Assembly: GCF_024679245.1 (NCBI RefSeq)
Contig: NC_090188.1
Location: 32,471,624-32,535,623, forward strand
Length of the DNA: 64,000 bases
Reading direction: 5' to 3'
From: Pseudorasbora parva
Taxonomy: Eukaryota; Chordata; Actinopteri; Cypriniformes; Gobionidae
The notes beneath the pieces are model-generated. The model did not search any database. It was not told where the DNA came from and was given only the letters and a program-made list of their open reading frames with translations. Every line of letters starts with the position of its first letter. Positions within the stretch are counted from its first letter, which is position 1. Position numbers and translations under genes: made by a program. Shown one piece after another: positions 33,938 to 47,993 of the stretch.

Positions 33938-36654
33938 TAGAGCCCTGCACGGGCCTCAAATCTAGGCCCTAGCCCGGCCCTGGCCCGAGCCGCTGAGGCC
34001 CTAGCCCGGCCCGTGTCCGACAGCTTATCAAAATTCTTGGCCCGAGTCCGACTGGACTAGCATTTTTTTGTTTGTTAAATTAAAGTTTAATTTTTTTAAG
34101 TAACGACCAAGCAGCCAGCGGCCAACAGTGAGTTAACCGCATATTTAATCGATTTAGTCTCTCAAATCAACTCTTGACATGTCTTCCCTATAATAAAATC
34201 CATAGATATAAAACACTTCAAGCATCACAATGTTAGTAAATTTCGCTTACTATTACCACCACAGTAAAAGGCATTTTTGACGAGCTGAGGCAGGCTGATT
34301 CTGCTCGCGGCTCTCGCAAACGGAGCTAAACAATCTAAAAACTAGGGCTGTCCTCGACTAAGGATTTAGACAATCGAATCAGAATTGTCGAATCTCTCTA
34401 TGGTCGACTGATAGTCGAATCATCTGTGTGTGTGAATGGGTTGGGAGGGGCACGACACTGTCAGCAGAAGGGTAAAACTATTTTTATTTTCCTTTACACA
34501 CTGCACACAGCAACAACTTTTAATAAAGCGACCAAAACTGCCTGCCAACTGACAGACGAACTGACAATGGCTTTCTTATTTAGGTTTAAATAGCCTAAAA
34601 GGTAATGTGGTGGATAAACATTCATAAACCGTTTTCTCATAACATGTTAAATCCGCGATCGAAATACAGAACATCACACAAATATATAAAAGAACATTTT
34701 GATAAATAAACCTAAAAAAATACCTGCCTAGAGAGGAAAAGAACACTTTGAGTGCGTTTACATGCACGTTCTGAAGCCGATTGTGCCTAAAGGGGGTGAA
34801 GACGTACGCGAAGCTCAGCCCCGCGCCTCAGGATCTCACTCACACCGCCACCTGACGCGCACATTATATACACGCGAGCTCAATTTTGAATTGACTGACA
34901 GATTAGCTGCACAAAAGCGCTCTGTGGTGCAGCAGGATTTTAAAGAACTTGAGTGGCCGCGGACAGGCGCTGAATGCTGTCGCCGGTGTGTGTACACTCA
35001 TTGAACGTGTTCTAATTTTAAAGGCGCGGTGCGAAGCTCAGCGCCCTTAAAGGGGTCGCACACCTATGCTCAGCTCAGCTCAGCGCCTTTAAAATATTGA
35101 GCACCCCCATATTGCCAAAATGGTATGATCCTCGTTTCATAACACCCGCGAAGATTCGACCGTGAGATCGGTGGTCGAATCAGGCTCTGCATATCGATGC
35201 ATCAAATCTTCGACTATTCGGGGTCACCCCTACTAAAAACAAATAAATAAATTTAAAAAACATGCAGGTTGCCTTATATCCTACCTTACACCTACGCAAA
35301 TTGAATATAAATCCGATCTTCAATTCCCGTGGTATATGCTCATTTAACGGAGAGTTTACAGCAACAAAAGCATAAGATTAGATGCATTTTATTCAGCAGC
35401 TCATTTCAAAATCAAAGACCACATGAGAGAGCGCGACCTAAGCGCACTGGTAAGATCATTTAGTCTCATTCATTTTTATTGAAGATGAGTGTTGCAGCAC
35501 CATCATATCTATCTGACTACAACATATAGCTCATAACACGCTCTCGCACGTTTTTTTTTTTAACCGTTTGCCAGGAGTAGGCTACAATATATAGGCTACA
35601 TGTGGTTTAAACAACCAGATAGGCTACATTTACATTTGTCCGGTTTCGTCTGAAATGCTTTCATCCTTCTGAATTGGTTTGTTTAGTGATCGGAATTAAA
35701 TAGGCTACGTCTCGAAAAATCTCGGGACTACACCTGGTCATTTCGCAATCAGATAAATACCTGGTCAGAGAAAACGAATGAAGGAACCAGTTGTGAAAAG
35801 GCCATAACACCGGGGACACACTGCAAACGTGTCGTGAGCGTCTCGGTTGCGTGGCGTCTCCGTTTTTATTTTGGCTCCCGTGGGTTAACCGGTTAGAGCT
35901 TGCATACTGCCTGCGTCGGTCCAAGCCGCGCGGAAAACACGTGCATGCTTCAAATAGAAGATACGCCTATTTTCACGCGACACACGAGCGTGTTGGAAGC
36001 ATTTCCAGGCTAAATATAATAGGAAAAGATATGCCATTTTGACACGAATACATATTAATAAAAATGACATTTTCATGAAAGTCTGTAGGTTAACATAAAT
36101 GCAGATATAGGCCTAATTGTAATAATAAAAAACAACATAATTATCGATTTTGAAATGTTAAACCTGTCAATACAGAACAAAATATTCTGTAGCCTTTTGC
36201 CGTCAATACCATGGATATGGTATGGGCCGGCTACTGCCGACGTTGTCTTTGCTGTATCAATAGGCAATATATTTATATTTAACATGAAGTATAGGGCTTC
36301 CCTGTATATTAATAGCAGCAGACACCCCGCGGATGACATGCAACAGAAACGCCACGCTCACAAGAAACGCGCGCTGCTGCTGCTGGCGCGGACTCTGAAC
36401 CTATGCTCTGAACACTGTGCGAGTCATCTTGACAGTCACGTTAGCTATTATGGTCTCATGTTGTTTCCACCAGCACAGAATATCTCATTGTTCCTTTTAA
36501 TTAATAAAATAAATATAAAACGAAGGAGAAGCCTAAAAAAAGGCCTGAAGCCCGGCCCGCGTTTTAGGTATGATGTGAAAATTGGCCTGAAGCCCGGCCC
36601 TAGGGGCGTAAAAAAGTCGGGGCCCGTTGGGCTTGGGCATAAATGCAGGGCTTA
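33938..36654. mobile_element. hAT-like element hosting a second hAT
   Basis: The left end tagagccctgcacgggcct and the right end (reverse complement taagccctgcattta) are related. Both subterminal regions carry repeated agcccggccc words (33960-34050 and 36540-36630), as in the element at 121-1031. No target duplication is visible, so the right boundary is approximate. The interior is interrupted by the insertion at 34343-35232. Confidence 0.6.
34343..35232. mobile_element. Nested hAT element with perfect target duplication
   Basis: Identical 8-bp copies of ctaaaaac flank it (34335-34342 and 35233-35240). The left end tagggctgtcctcgacta is a diverged inverted match to the right end (cgactattcggggtcacccct). 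It has no transposase; short frames inside are not convincing. It inserted into the element at 33938-36654, which is therefore older. Confidence 0.85.
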
Positions 36655-36894
36655 AAATTTAATGCAGTTTAATTCACAGAAATGAAATTCGGCCACCTGA
36701 AAAATTTAGATGTCACTTGAAAATTTTCAATTGGAGACCTGAATTTTATTTTATTTTTTTACAGTGTGGAGGAAATATCTTTAATTCGAGGAAATCTGTT
36801 TAATATAAGCTATTATGCTTGAATTATTGGTCCTGTGCTGTCTTTTGACTCAGTTGATTTGAATATGTCTATAATGGCTAACGTAAATGCTTAA

Positions 36895-38351
<1,457 letters not shown>

Positions 38352-38355
38352 TTAA

Positions 38356-38922
38356 GTGAACCCTCAAGTTTGATCCTAATGCAAGGCAAGCATTTGTGTG
38401 CATGTGATCTATTTTTAGCGGTTGTGTATTCGGCTGTGAGGGGGTGTTGTCTCATCAAATGGTTCTGCAGATTTGTAGTATTACTACAGCATTTCACCTC
38501 AGCATTACAAAAGGCGAAAATGCACTAGAAGCCACCATTTAAGCCATTTAAGAATGAATAAATGACAGGTGCGCCTCTCGCTAATCTGTAACATTGCGCA
38601 AGGCAAATGAGTGACATCAAGTGGAGAAGACTAGTAATTCAATTTATGTTAATCTTGCGTTCTATGTTAGCGGTTATAAATATGGGAAAAAATGATTTGT
38701 GGCCTTTGAGAAATTGTACTATTAGTTAATCTTGACAGCTGTAACAGTAAATATGTGCTAAAATGTTTCAATTGAGAGTTCGACTTGTATTACTTAGCTA
38801 TTTTATGCACAGATCTCAGCCAATCACAGCAGTGGGCGTTTACACTGAATTCTCACAGCAGACACGCCCCTTCAAACTGAAGCAGAGTGCTAAAATAGCA
38901 TAGGAAAAATGCCTTTTATGTC

Positions 38923-38982
<60 letters not shown>

Positions 38983-40640
38983 GATTTAATTTATAACACA
39001 CTTTTCATTCCAAATAATCTCAAAGTGCAACAATGAAAGAAAAATTATAATTATGACTATTTTTGATGTAAAAATCATCCAAATATTATACCTGCACCCC
39101 CATTATAAAATAATAATAATGCAGTTCATGGCCCCTTTAAACATGGATAAAAATAGAAAAGACAGTTAAAAACTAAATATAAAAATATATCTTTAATACT
39201 GTGGTCAAAAAAAGTTGCATTTTTGACCCCTTTGACAAAATAATGAATAACTCAGTAAAGTCAAGTGTCTTAAGTCAAGTGTGTATAGTTATTGATATAC
39301 TGTAGTTTACATTAATGTTTTATTTTGTCCTAAGGGTTTCCTCAGCATAAATGAAATTATATGTCTGCTTTTGCATGGATAATAGTCAAACCCTGATCTA
39401 AACTTAAAATGACCAGTAAAGACTCTGATATTTTTCAAAGAGCTGAGCCTGCCCTGAACTGAAATCCTTGTCACATAGAACCCTGAAGGACCCTGGGGTC
39501 AGATGGACTCTAATATTTCAGATGCCTTTAGATATATTTAAAATAGGTCACTTTTGATGACCAGATATAACGTCTATGATGCAGGGATCAAAGTACAGCC
39601 AGAAGCTCAGGCCAAATGTATTACCACAGTAACGGTGCTCTGATTTCAGTCCAAACATACAGAGGCCTTTAATGAAGAGGATCGTCTCTGATACGGGATC
39701 TATTTAAGTATCTCTCATACACAGCAGAACATAGACTGCCGAGATCATGGTGCATTTGAATTGATCCAAAATGTCAAGTGTTTATATAATCTCATACTGA
39801 CTTTTTTCCTTTTCCTCCCACAAGCAATTTCTCTCTGTCTCCCTCACCCATCTAGTGTGCACTTTACTAGCAGCTTCATGATCCTTCCGAAATGAAGCCA
39901 CTGCGACCAGAAAAACAACACTGCAGTATGTTTCTCTAACGTTAAGCTTACACAACATTGCCCTTAGTTTTATCATCTGAGATATTTTTCAAGGAATCAC
40001 AAAATTGTCCGTTTTTGTACCCCAACAGACTTTTTCACAGTTCGCTAGTACCTCAAGCAAGAAAAGTTGAATTAAAATGCAGTAGGCCTGTTTTTTTGTC
40101 TGTTTTGTTTGTTTAGTTTTTTACTGCCGGGTTTATGTGCTTCTTTAAATGCAAAATTTCCTTTTAGTTTACTTGGCCTATATCATAAACATGCCTGAAC
40201 GTGTTTCTGACATCAATAAACTACACATTACATGTTAGTGATGCAACAATACAGTTCAGTACATACCTTGGTTTTTAACCACGGTCTTCGTTTTTTTTTT
40301 TTGCTATTCTATTCTTAGGAGACAGGAACAGAAAGAAGGAAAGGAGAAAATGTTTTTATTGTAATACTCTTTCTTTATTTTACGTAAAAGACTTGAAAAA
40401 CCTTACTCTTAACGTTACTTAAAAAAAAACCTTGTACACATTCCTAGTGTATTTTATAATATAACATTACTATATATAAAGGTTTAAAATGTTAGCTCAG
40501 ATATGTACAGTAGCATTTAAGTATGAAATTGAATGAATAAATGTAGGCTAAAATTAAAAACACATATCCTCCATATACAATATGCATTGTTTAAAAGCTT
40601 TTGTATTGTTACTTTATTCAAGAGCAGTGAGTTATTTTAT
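38356..40640. other. Intronic stretch with transposon remnants
   Basis: A right-end remnant of the TTAA family ends at 39136 (gcagttcatggcccct before TTAA), preceded by an AAT microsatellite (38926-38982). At 40236 tagtgatgcaacaatacag resembles a hAT left end without a partner. Between 39400 and 40000 I see nothing I can name. Confidence 0.4.
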
Positions 40641-40643
40641 AAA

Positions 40644-41782
40644 AGGTCCCATGGCATGAAATTCTTATTTTATGAGGTTTTTCAACATTAAAATGAGTTC
40701 CCCTAGCCTGAATGTTGTCCCCAAGTCGCTAGAAATTTTGATCAGTATAAAACGGGTTCAGGCTGTCTTTCTCTGCCTTTGAGAAAATGAGAGCCCAGAT
40801 GAGCTGATCTTGAATTCTCCTGTTATGACGTCATAACAGGAAAGGTTACCGCCCCTTCCTCTGCTTTGCCCGCCCAGAGAATTAGTAGAGAATGGATTCA
40901 GTTTATCAGTCGTGATGTCAGCTCAGGCTTTACCATATGGATTCAAAAGCACCGCCACAAACAGTGAGTAACAGTGTTCATTAATGCCTGATCTGGGATC
41001 AATGAGTTCTGATGCGAGGCTAATCATTCAAGTTCACACAGACCTTCTTTCTAAATCGTTTAAAACTGTCAGTCCCGCCGCTGGCCGCCTTGATGCATCA
41101 GTGAATCAAGCAATTGACTAAAATCATCAACTTCACATCATTTCTGTTAGCAGCATGAAACAAATCTGTTATTTAAATGATTAAACTACAGAGAGCATTC
41201 AAAGAACACTCTTTATAATGTTCCGATCGGTCAATCACACGTTTGAACGACGCTGCTCATTCTGCTCAACAGAAGCTCTTACTGTATTCATGTCGATGTT
41301 GTGTGTTGTTAGCTGTGGTGAAAGCATTTTGTAAGAGAAATAATGTTGCAAAGTTCACTCGTGTTTATTCAGAGCTCTCAGATACAAACAAAATAAACTT
41401 GCGCTCTCAAAAACTCGGTACAATAACACTTCCTCAGCAATCTCTCCCTAGCTCAGTCTCTCTCTCTGTCTCGCTCTCTCTCAACTGGCAGCGCTGCAGC
41501 TGCTCAAGCTCGCCCCTGACTAAACCACGCCCCCATCCGCACGTAATCTAATTTCAAATGCAAAGATGTCAGCCAATCACAACAGTGGGTGTTTTCACTG
41601 AAGACTCACAGCAGACACGCCTCTTGAAACCGAGCATTCTAAACAGAGGGCTAATATCAGTATAGAAAAAATGCCTTTTATTTCTAAATTATGTCATGTT
41701 TTGATGTAAAAACCATACTATCAATATAAGTACACCCCAGGAGACATTATAAAACAATAAAACAACCCATGCCATGGGACCT
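40644..41782. mobile_element. TTAA-type transposon (aggtcccatggcatg ends)
   Basis: The left end aggtcccatggcatg mirrors the right end catgccatgggacct. TTAA is intact on the right (41783-41786) and altered by one base on the left. The interior includes tgacgtca-type palindromes (near 40826) and ATTGG/CCAATCAC-like words. The 102-codon frame inside shows no domain and is not called. Confidence 0.78.
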
Positions 41783-41786
41783 TTAA

Positions 41787-42116
41787 TATAATTTTAGAGT
41801 TGAACCGTCCCTTTAAGGACAAGTATTCACAATCACTAGGCTTCCCTGCGTATCTCATACCGACACACGCAATTTTACTTTCACTTTAGACATAACAGAC
41901 CAGACATTGTCGAATATTTATAAATGTGCAGATTAAACAGAACATATATCAAAACAAGTACTTTATAAAACCTTTGTGTCATGTACAAAGTAGTTTCAGT
42001 TAGATTGAAACATACATCCACAGGATTCAACAAATTTTTTAAAATTTGGTTTTCTTTAACATTTATAGGGCTGAGTGGTATATCGAGTTTGTGCATATCG
42101 ATATATTTTTATAAAT
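41787..42116. other. Intronic stretch, nothing recognised
   Basis: Short AT-rich region. Nothing recognised. Confidence 0.3.
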
Positions 42117-42870
42117 TATATGGGAGGAGTCTGGAGAGGGAGGAGCCATGGTTGAGACTTTGCTAAATACACCATGGGGAAGATGGACGGAGATGGAGCC
42201 GATGGACATGGAGATCTAGAAGCAGAGCCAGAGAGACTGGGCAATACCAATGTTCCTGGAGGCCAAGGCGAAGCAGCAGTGACCGAGGAGGAACCAGGGT
42301 GCCAGAGGACTGAGGGGGAGCTGGTGATACTGAGGACCCAGGCAGAGCTGTAGGGAAGGCGAAGTCCATTGGAGCCGAAGGGGTGAAGGGACACAGCGTA
42401 GCTGAAGACCCGTAGGTCCGTTGCCCACTGTCCACTGGAGGCCACAAAGGAGCCATAATGATGACCCTGGAACCAGGGTACTGGAGGGCTGAGGTGAGCC
42501 GGAATTACTCAGGGTCAAGGTGAAGCTGGAGCGAGGGTTTGCCTCAAGTGGAGTTGAGGGAGGAGCCATGGCGGAGGAGTCTGGGCGACAGGCCAAGGTG
42601 GAGTGACAGGTACAGTGGCTTGAGGATGACCTGGGTAATCCCCTTGACCGGACGGATCCACAAGAAGAGAAGCTAAAGGGAAGAGGTAAGGTGACAACAG
42701 ATAGCAGAGGTGGTGCTAAGGAACTGGCTGACTTTGGATGAGGAGGTGGGAGAAAGAGGTTGGGAGAGAAATCTGGGAACACAGGAGACGCTGAGCTGGG
42801 TAGAACCAGTAGTGGCATTTGAGAGTTCATGCTGGGTGGGTCCAGCGGTGATGGGAGATTTAGAAAAAAA
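42117..42870 (-). repeat. GC-rich Pro/Ser-rich repeat segment, origin unidentified
   Basis: The minus strand carries a 204-codon open frame (42216-42830) rich in Pro, Ser and Leu, with no motif I can name. Base composition is clearly higher in GC and gga/ggtgga-type words than the flanks. A second segment of similar style lies at 57651-58760. I read both as pieces of a mobile element or an expanded low-complexity gene. It ends 17 bp before a TTAA element. Confidence 0.4.
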
Positions 42871-42925
42871 TTGGGCTTTCCTTTAAAGGGTTGATGAATA
42901 GAGAAATCAACTTTCCCTTTAACTT

Positions 42926-42929
<4 letters not shown>

Positions 42930-43011
<82 letters not shown>
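42930..43011. repeat. (TA)n microsatellite
   Basis: Pure TA units, located where the LINE fragment joins the TTAA element. Confidence 0.95.
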
Positions 43012-43013
<2 letters not shown>

Positions 43014-43440
43014 CCCACCAGAAGCCTTCGCTCAGCTAATGAGCGCAGGCTTGTGGTACCATCACAGAGAGGCATGAGATCCCTCTCTCGAACTTTTTCT
43101 TTCATTGTTCCGGGTTGGTGGAACGATCTTCCGTCCTCCATACGCACAACAGAATCACTCACTTCGTTCAAAAGACAGGTAAAAACTCATCTCTTCCATG
43201 AGCACTTAATCTTACATAAAAAAAAAAAAAAAAAAAAAAATGTCCCCCTCTATTCCTCCTTTCTTCTTTCCTTTTCTGGTCTTTGCTACTCTGAGCAGTG
43301 TACAAATCTTAGTATTTAGGGCACTTTTTGTGTTTCGTTGCCTCTTCTTGACGGATCGCTTCCTGTTCTCCTGAGTTGTAAGTCGCTTTGGATAAAAGCG
43401 TCTGCTAAATGCATAAATGTAAAATGTAAATGTAAATATA
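43012..43440 (+). pseudogene. 3' end of an L2-type LINE
   Basis: The first part encodes the end of an ORF2-like protein (RRLVVPSQRGMRSLSRTF, then WWNDLPSSIRT and FKRQVKTHLF), the usual C-terminus of fish L2-clade LINEs. A 3' untranslated region follows, ending in the familiar agtcgctttggataaaagcg tail and atgtaaa repeats. The 5' part (endonuclease and reverse transcriptase) is absent, as in most 5'-truncated copies. An A run (43218-43240) interrupts it. Confidence 0.8.
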
Positions 43441-43690
43441 TATATAAGGTCATGGCGATATAAGATTATCCTGTAAATTTCAGAGCAGAAATCTTCCGTA
43501 TTAGTCAAATAAAAGCTTTTATAGACACCAGGCCCAGAAAATGATTGTGTTCGCATTTTGACGTCATCTAGTGGCGAAACACTGCCTCTACAGAATAATA
43601 AGCCCGTGCTATCCAGTAGCCCCGCCCACCGACTCATGGGACCACGTTAGCCAGCAGCAATAAACATGTTGAAGAATATAGCAAGATATC

Positions 43691-43945
43691 GTGGAAGAAC
43701 ACAGTCGCTGCATAAGCTTCCTTTGGATCCTAATATTAGGAATGTCTGATACTACATTTATTTTTAATGAAGTTCCAGCTCACGTGGGGAAGAATGCTTG
43801 TGTGTTCGCTTCATTTCACTGCGGGATCATTTGTAAACCAGTCTCAGGTGCTGGATTTGCAGACACAATGTTGTGCCTTCTATATTGGATCCGACAGGAA
43901 TGGTGCAACAAACTTATGAGAGTAAAAGGTTTTTTTTATTTATAG
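43691..43945 (+). other. Conserved reading frame inside family E copy 2
   Basis: 84 codons, gap-free against 4683-4913 for 76 codons. Most differences are single residues and no stop occurs in either copy. See the copy 1 entry; the function is unknown. Confidence 0.3.
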
Positions 43946-44512
43946 GCTAATAGTAGTCCCAGGGCTGTTGGTTTCCAGGCTATCAAAACATACGCCCATC
44001 AGCAACAATATATATATTTTTTTTGATCTGGGCGAGTGTACGCATGTATATACACACTAATTGTGTATGTGTGTGTGTGTGTGTGTTCATGCTTATATCA
44101 ACAGATCGTGCAGATCGTAGAGAAATAATATTCCAAACAATCGCCGGTGGATGAGAAATAAATCATTGTGTTTGTTAGATAAAGACATTTATGAGACCTG
44201 TGAGAGAATCATTCCGGTTGCCGCTTTCAAATCAATCCCTCCCTCGTGTGAACTGAACTGAGAAGGGGAGCTGAAGCTCATTAAATGTGCAAATCTTCTC
44301 TAATCCTAGCCGTGGGCATTTACTTCCAAGTCTCCAGTGCGGCACACCCATCAAAACCCAACGTTCAGGAGAGAGCCTCAAAACCAGTGTAGAAAATAGC
44401 CTATTACTTACTAATTATGATGTTTTTGGATGTAAAAACCACACAAACATCATTAGTTGACCTCAGACAACTATATAAAAAATATTAAAAATCCAGTTCA
44501 TGACACCTTTAA

Positions 44513-46010
44513 AACCCGCGACCCAAAGAACAGATATATAATAATAATAATAAATATATGTAGATGGGAAGGAAGGAGGCGGAAACCGGCGGACATTCAA
44601 CAACTTTAATTCAAAGTAAATAAACAAAACGAAAGTAACGTTGTGCGCACACACACAACAAAACGTAAACAAAACATAACATAAATCCAAGCCTCATCCT
44701 CTCTTGTCTTCCACTGTCTTTCATAAATCATGAAAATAGCTTAATTTGGCATGTTTCAATGCATCTTCACAAATAAAACACACACAATTACCCAATATGC
44801 TTACAGAATCTTTTAATACTATTTGAATAAAGGTAGTCGATTCCCAAAAAACTTAATTGTATAAACTCAAATTGTTAATTTCATTGAACTCAAAATTTTA
44901 AGCCAACCAGGTAAATAATTTTTTTAAATATATTTTTACAGGTCAGACATCAGAGATAATGCAAACATTTCTTTTTTTTTCTTTTTTTTTTTTTTGGTCA
45001 AACTAGAAGAGGCTTGCAATAAAATATTTACAGAAATAGAATCAATATCACCTGAATAATATGCAGGTAAATGTGTCTGTCTCTTTTGCTTTTTCTATCA
45101 CTGCCTCAACAGATACACGTTTTCCTGTTTTGCAAAGTGGCCCAGAGGGTCCCTTTGGCTGTTTTGCCTCATCGCAGTCCGCTAGAGCGAGAAACTAAAA
45201 ACAAACTAATTATTTAAACACATAAGCAGACCGAGTAAAATATCCATTTAACTGCTCTCTATTACTGCAACTACATTTCCCAGCAGGCCTTTGCCTCGGT
45301 GCACTTTCCTGAGCCAACACACAGATGCTGAACAAACTCTCTGACCCACAGAATGGGCAGAGGAGAGGGAGGGGAAGAGAAGAAAAAAAAATGGAAGGAG
45401 GAAACAGACAGTAAATTCGCATTTATAGTAGCCAACACCTGTCACATCAACAAACAGACAGTGTTGTCAAACGCTCTGTTGAGTGCCTACAGTGGCAAGT
45501 GGCTCCTTTATAAATGCATGATGTGGTGTAGCATCACCTGCACGCAGATACAGTATGTGATAAACGGCCCCACCGTGCCTCCAACACAAAAACACCATCT
45601 GTGGCTCCAGCGAAAGCACACTAACCCACGCGTGATATCAACCTGGAAACCATCAGGTAATAACTGCCTATTGAGCTTCAGACAACAGCATGGTGTCTGG
45701 GAAGTTTGAGACTAAACTGAACATAGAAAAATGCACTTTCAAGTCATGGTAGATGAATTTATAGCAGAAGTTACCGACCATTTTATCAATTGAACCCAAT
45801 GTTTGGTAGGTTAGGACAAGCAGCCCCTATTTATCATTTGTCAGATGAAAATACATTTGAAACAGATCATCTCTCCTCAATATTCCATAGAATTTGAGGT
45901 GTTATTAGTTGGTATTATTCATGACTAAAACTATTTTTTTCTCTTTGTAAGATTGATGTAGTTTTAAACATTAAATACATTTTACAATACTGGCAAAGAT
46001 CGTTAACACT
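44513..46010. other. Intronic stretch containing a MITE relic
   Basis: Apart from the relic at 44715-44941 and a T tract near 44970-44996, no gene or known repeat is recognised. Confidence 0.4.
44715..44941. mobile_element. Truncated relative of the 6147-6547 MITE
   Basis: Matches the right half of that MITE: ttggcatgtttca, aaataaaacacacacaattac, atcttttaatactattt and aagccaaccaggtaa, ending ttttttacag-like. The left arm is missing. Confidence 0.7.
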
Positions 46011-46104
46011 CTTCTTCTTCTTCTTCTTCTTCTTCTTCTTCTTCTTCTTCTTCTTCTTCTTCTTCTTCTTCTTCTTCTTCTTCTTCTTCTTCTTCTTCTT
46101 CTTC
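46011..46104. repeat. (TTC)n microsatellite
   Basis: About 30 TTC units. Confidence 0.95.
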
Positions 46105-46121
46105 CAGCATGGGTGCATGCA

Positions 46122-46575
46122 AGTCAAGTCAAGTCAAGTCAACTTTATTTATATAGCGCTTTTACAATGAAGATTGTTTCAAAGCAGCTTCACAGTGTTC
46201 AACAGGACAATACTGCAACAAAATTTGATTCGGCTGGACAGTCGTTCTGGAGAAAACGGTGATGTTATCAGCTTATTTTAATTTATCATAAAGCACAATG
46301 TCAGCAGATCAGTATTATAGTTTATACAATTAATAAAGAGCTAATAAATTCATTTTATTTGGATAATTTTAGTTTCCCCAACTGAGCAAGCCAAGCCAAA
46401 GGCGACAGTGGCAAGGAACCAAAACTCCATCAGGGCATGATGGAGAAAAATAAACCTTGGGAGAAACCAGACTCAGTCGGGGTGCCAGTTCTCCTCTGGC
46501 CTATTATCAAACAGTGTATGATTATTATTCTGGCAATCTTATGTGTCAGAAATCATATTAGATCAGAATATTCAA
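46122..46575 (-). mobile_element. Retroposon with (TTGAC)n tail, copy 2
   Basis: In inverse orientation to copy 1 (30130-30474). It starts on the plus strand with caagtcaagtcaagtc, the tail, followed by aactttatttatatagcgc. It is longer than copy 1 by about 110 bp in the middle. Non-coding as far as I can see. Confidence 0.75.
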
Positions 46576-47703
46576 AATCTTTGGTTATCACGTCCTCAAT
46601 ACGACACTCCGTTGAAACACACCCCATAAAACACAGCCCACTGGAGCAGTATCAGACTCGTATTTTAACTAGAATCTTAGTATGACAACATCAGGCTAAC
46701 AATATGCAATAAGTAAGAAATAACTGATGACAGATTGTCATAACTGTTGAATTATTATAAAAATAAACACACCCAAGGTGGTAATGTGCCCATGACACAA
46801 ACTATTCCGCTTATACTATGTTTACTACACCTCAAAACATTGTTCAGATGATGCATTTCAAGACATTTGTCAGGTTTTTGTCCGCAAAACGCACTTTTGT
46901 GCAGGACTAATTTCTTTGGCATCTAAACCCAAGCCCCGTTGCTAATTCCAAAACGTAGTTTTAGAGCTAGTAATGGAGGACTCAGCCACTGTTATCAGAC
47001 TAATACTTTTGTCGGATGTAAAGACCTTTGAAATAACTGAAAACCATTTCATGAGGTGATATGGAAATGTAATGCGGTCAAGACCTGCCCGAAACCACTT
47101 TAGTTCCCTGAAAATAATTGCACATCTTAGAATGTTCGTCAACCAATCAGACTCAAGCATTCAACTTCCTGTAGTATAATAACAATATATTTGGTGTACA
47201 ACATAAGTGGATGCTGCATTTTTGGGACATTACTTGTCCCCATCCCTAAAGGCCTACCCGTAACCTACTTCTGGCCCTACCCATTAAACACTTTATTCCC
47301 ACTAATAAATACCTGTTAGCCACTTTATTTCCACATTTCAAATATTTTCTTAATTTGTATTTATCTCCACTAATATGCAATGGGAAAGGGGAGACAAATA
47401 AATTCGGGAAAAGACACCACCCGCTTTAGATCTCCATTCTACTGATTTATTTTGTCACATTTTGTGTGAATATACACTCCGTAAACTCCCTTTTCATCTG
47501 ACATTGACATTTCTATCACAATCTCCATGAACCCCTAGGGCTTTGTGAACCCCCAGCTGGGAAATCCCAAATCACACCACAGAAAATCAAATTAACTTCA
47601 TAACAAAACACATGCCAAACTATGATTAATAGCAGATCAGACCACTCACATGAAGCAGCATGCTTCAGATTCAACATGAGTAGATGATGGCCCAGGTACT
47701 TAC
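46576..47703 (-). other. pcdh15 intron downstream of the 66-nt exon (near part)
   Basis: Begins on the minus strand with gtaagtacc after the exon. AT-rich; no further exon with cadherin motifs was found here or farther left. Confidence 0.45.
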
Positions 47704-47769
47704 CATTTGGACTTTCCTCATCAATGGTGACGATAGTGGCAGGTGGACCTGATCGTGTCAACTTACACT
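47704..47769 (-). CDS. pcdh15: Protocadherin-15 exon (start of cadherin repeat EC1)
   Basis: A 66-nt exon on the minus strand. It is preceded by a pyrimidine-rich acceptor (tttcgttttccgacag) and followed by a consensus donor (gtaagt, 47698-47703). In phase 1 it reads E-CKLTRSGPPATIVTIDEES-PN and the first base of Gly. From memory of human PCDH15 ([20 protein letters not shown]), most positions match, including the Cys near mature residue 11. The product is a single-pass cadherin that forms the lower half of the hair-cell tip link and binds cadherin-23 through EC1-EC2; it is mutated in Usher syndrome 1F. Teleosts have pcdh15a and pcdh15b, and I cannot tell which this is. The exon is a multiple of three. 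Confidence 0.86.
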
Positions 47770-47993
47770 CTGTCGGAAAACGAAAGAGAGAGAAATAAAG
47801 TCATACTCAAATCTGCCACCCCCTTCAACACAACAGATCACTCATATCTCGCTCGTGTGAGGTTGCATCTAGATTATGAACAGCCAACACTAGTGTTAAA
47901 TGATTTTACTGGGTAAGTAGAGTCAAAGAAAGAGAACAGAGAAGCCTATCAACTTAGCTTCATGATGTGATAGAGGAAAGAAAAGAGTCTTAC

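Larger units (their letters stand above)
42887..44508. mobile_element. TTAA-flanked element, family E copy 2, with LINE inserted
   Basis: TTAA at 42883-42886 and 44509-44512. The left end agggttgatgaa and right end ttcatgacacct are inverted. Comparison with copy 1 (4389-5105) shows that a TA array and an L2-type LINE tail (42930-43440) lie between two blocks that are adjacent in copy 1. A conserved frame is at 43691-43945. Confidence 0.75.

Noticed and set aside
36155..36655. 166-codon plus-strand frame
   Set aside because: It overlaps the end of a hAT-like element; its C-terminus is a translation of the GC-rich subterminal repeats.
41243..41551. 102-codon frame inside a TTAA element
   Set aside because: No domain; the element is a non-autonomous type.
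47516..47761. 81-codon frame as one protein
   Set aside because: Only its first part is the pcdh15 exon; after gtaagt the rest is intron.
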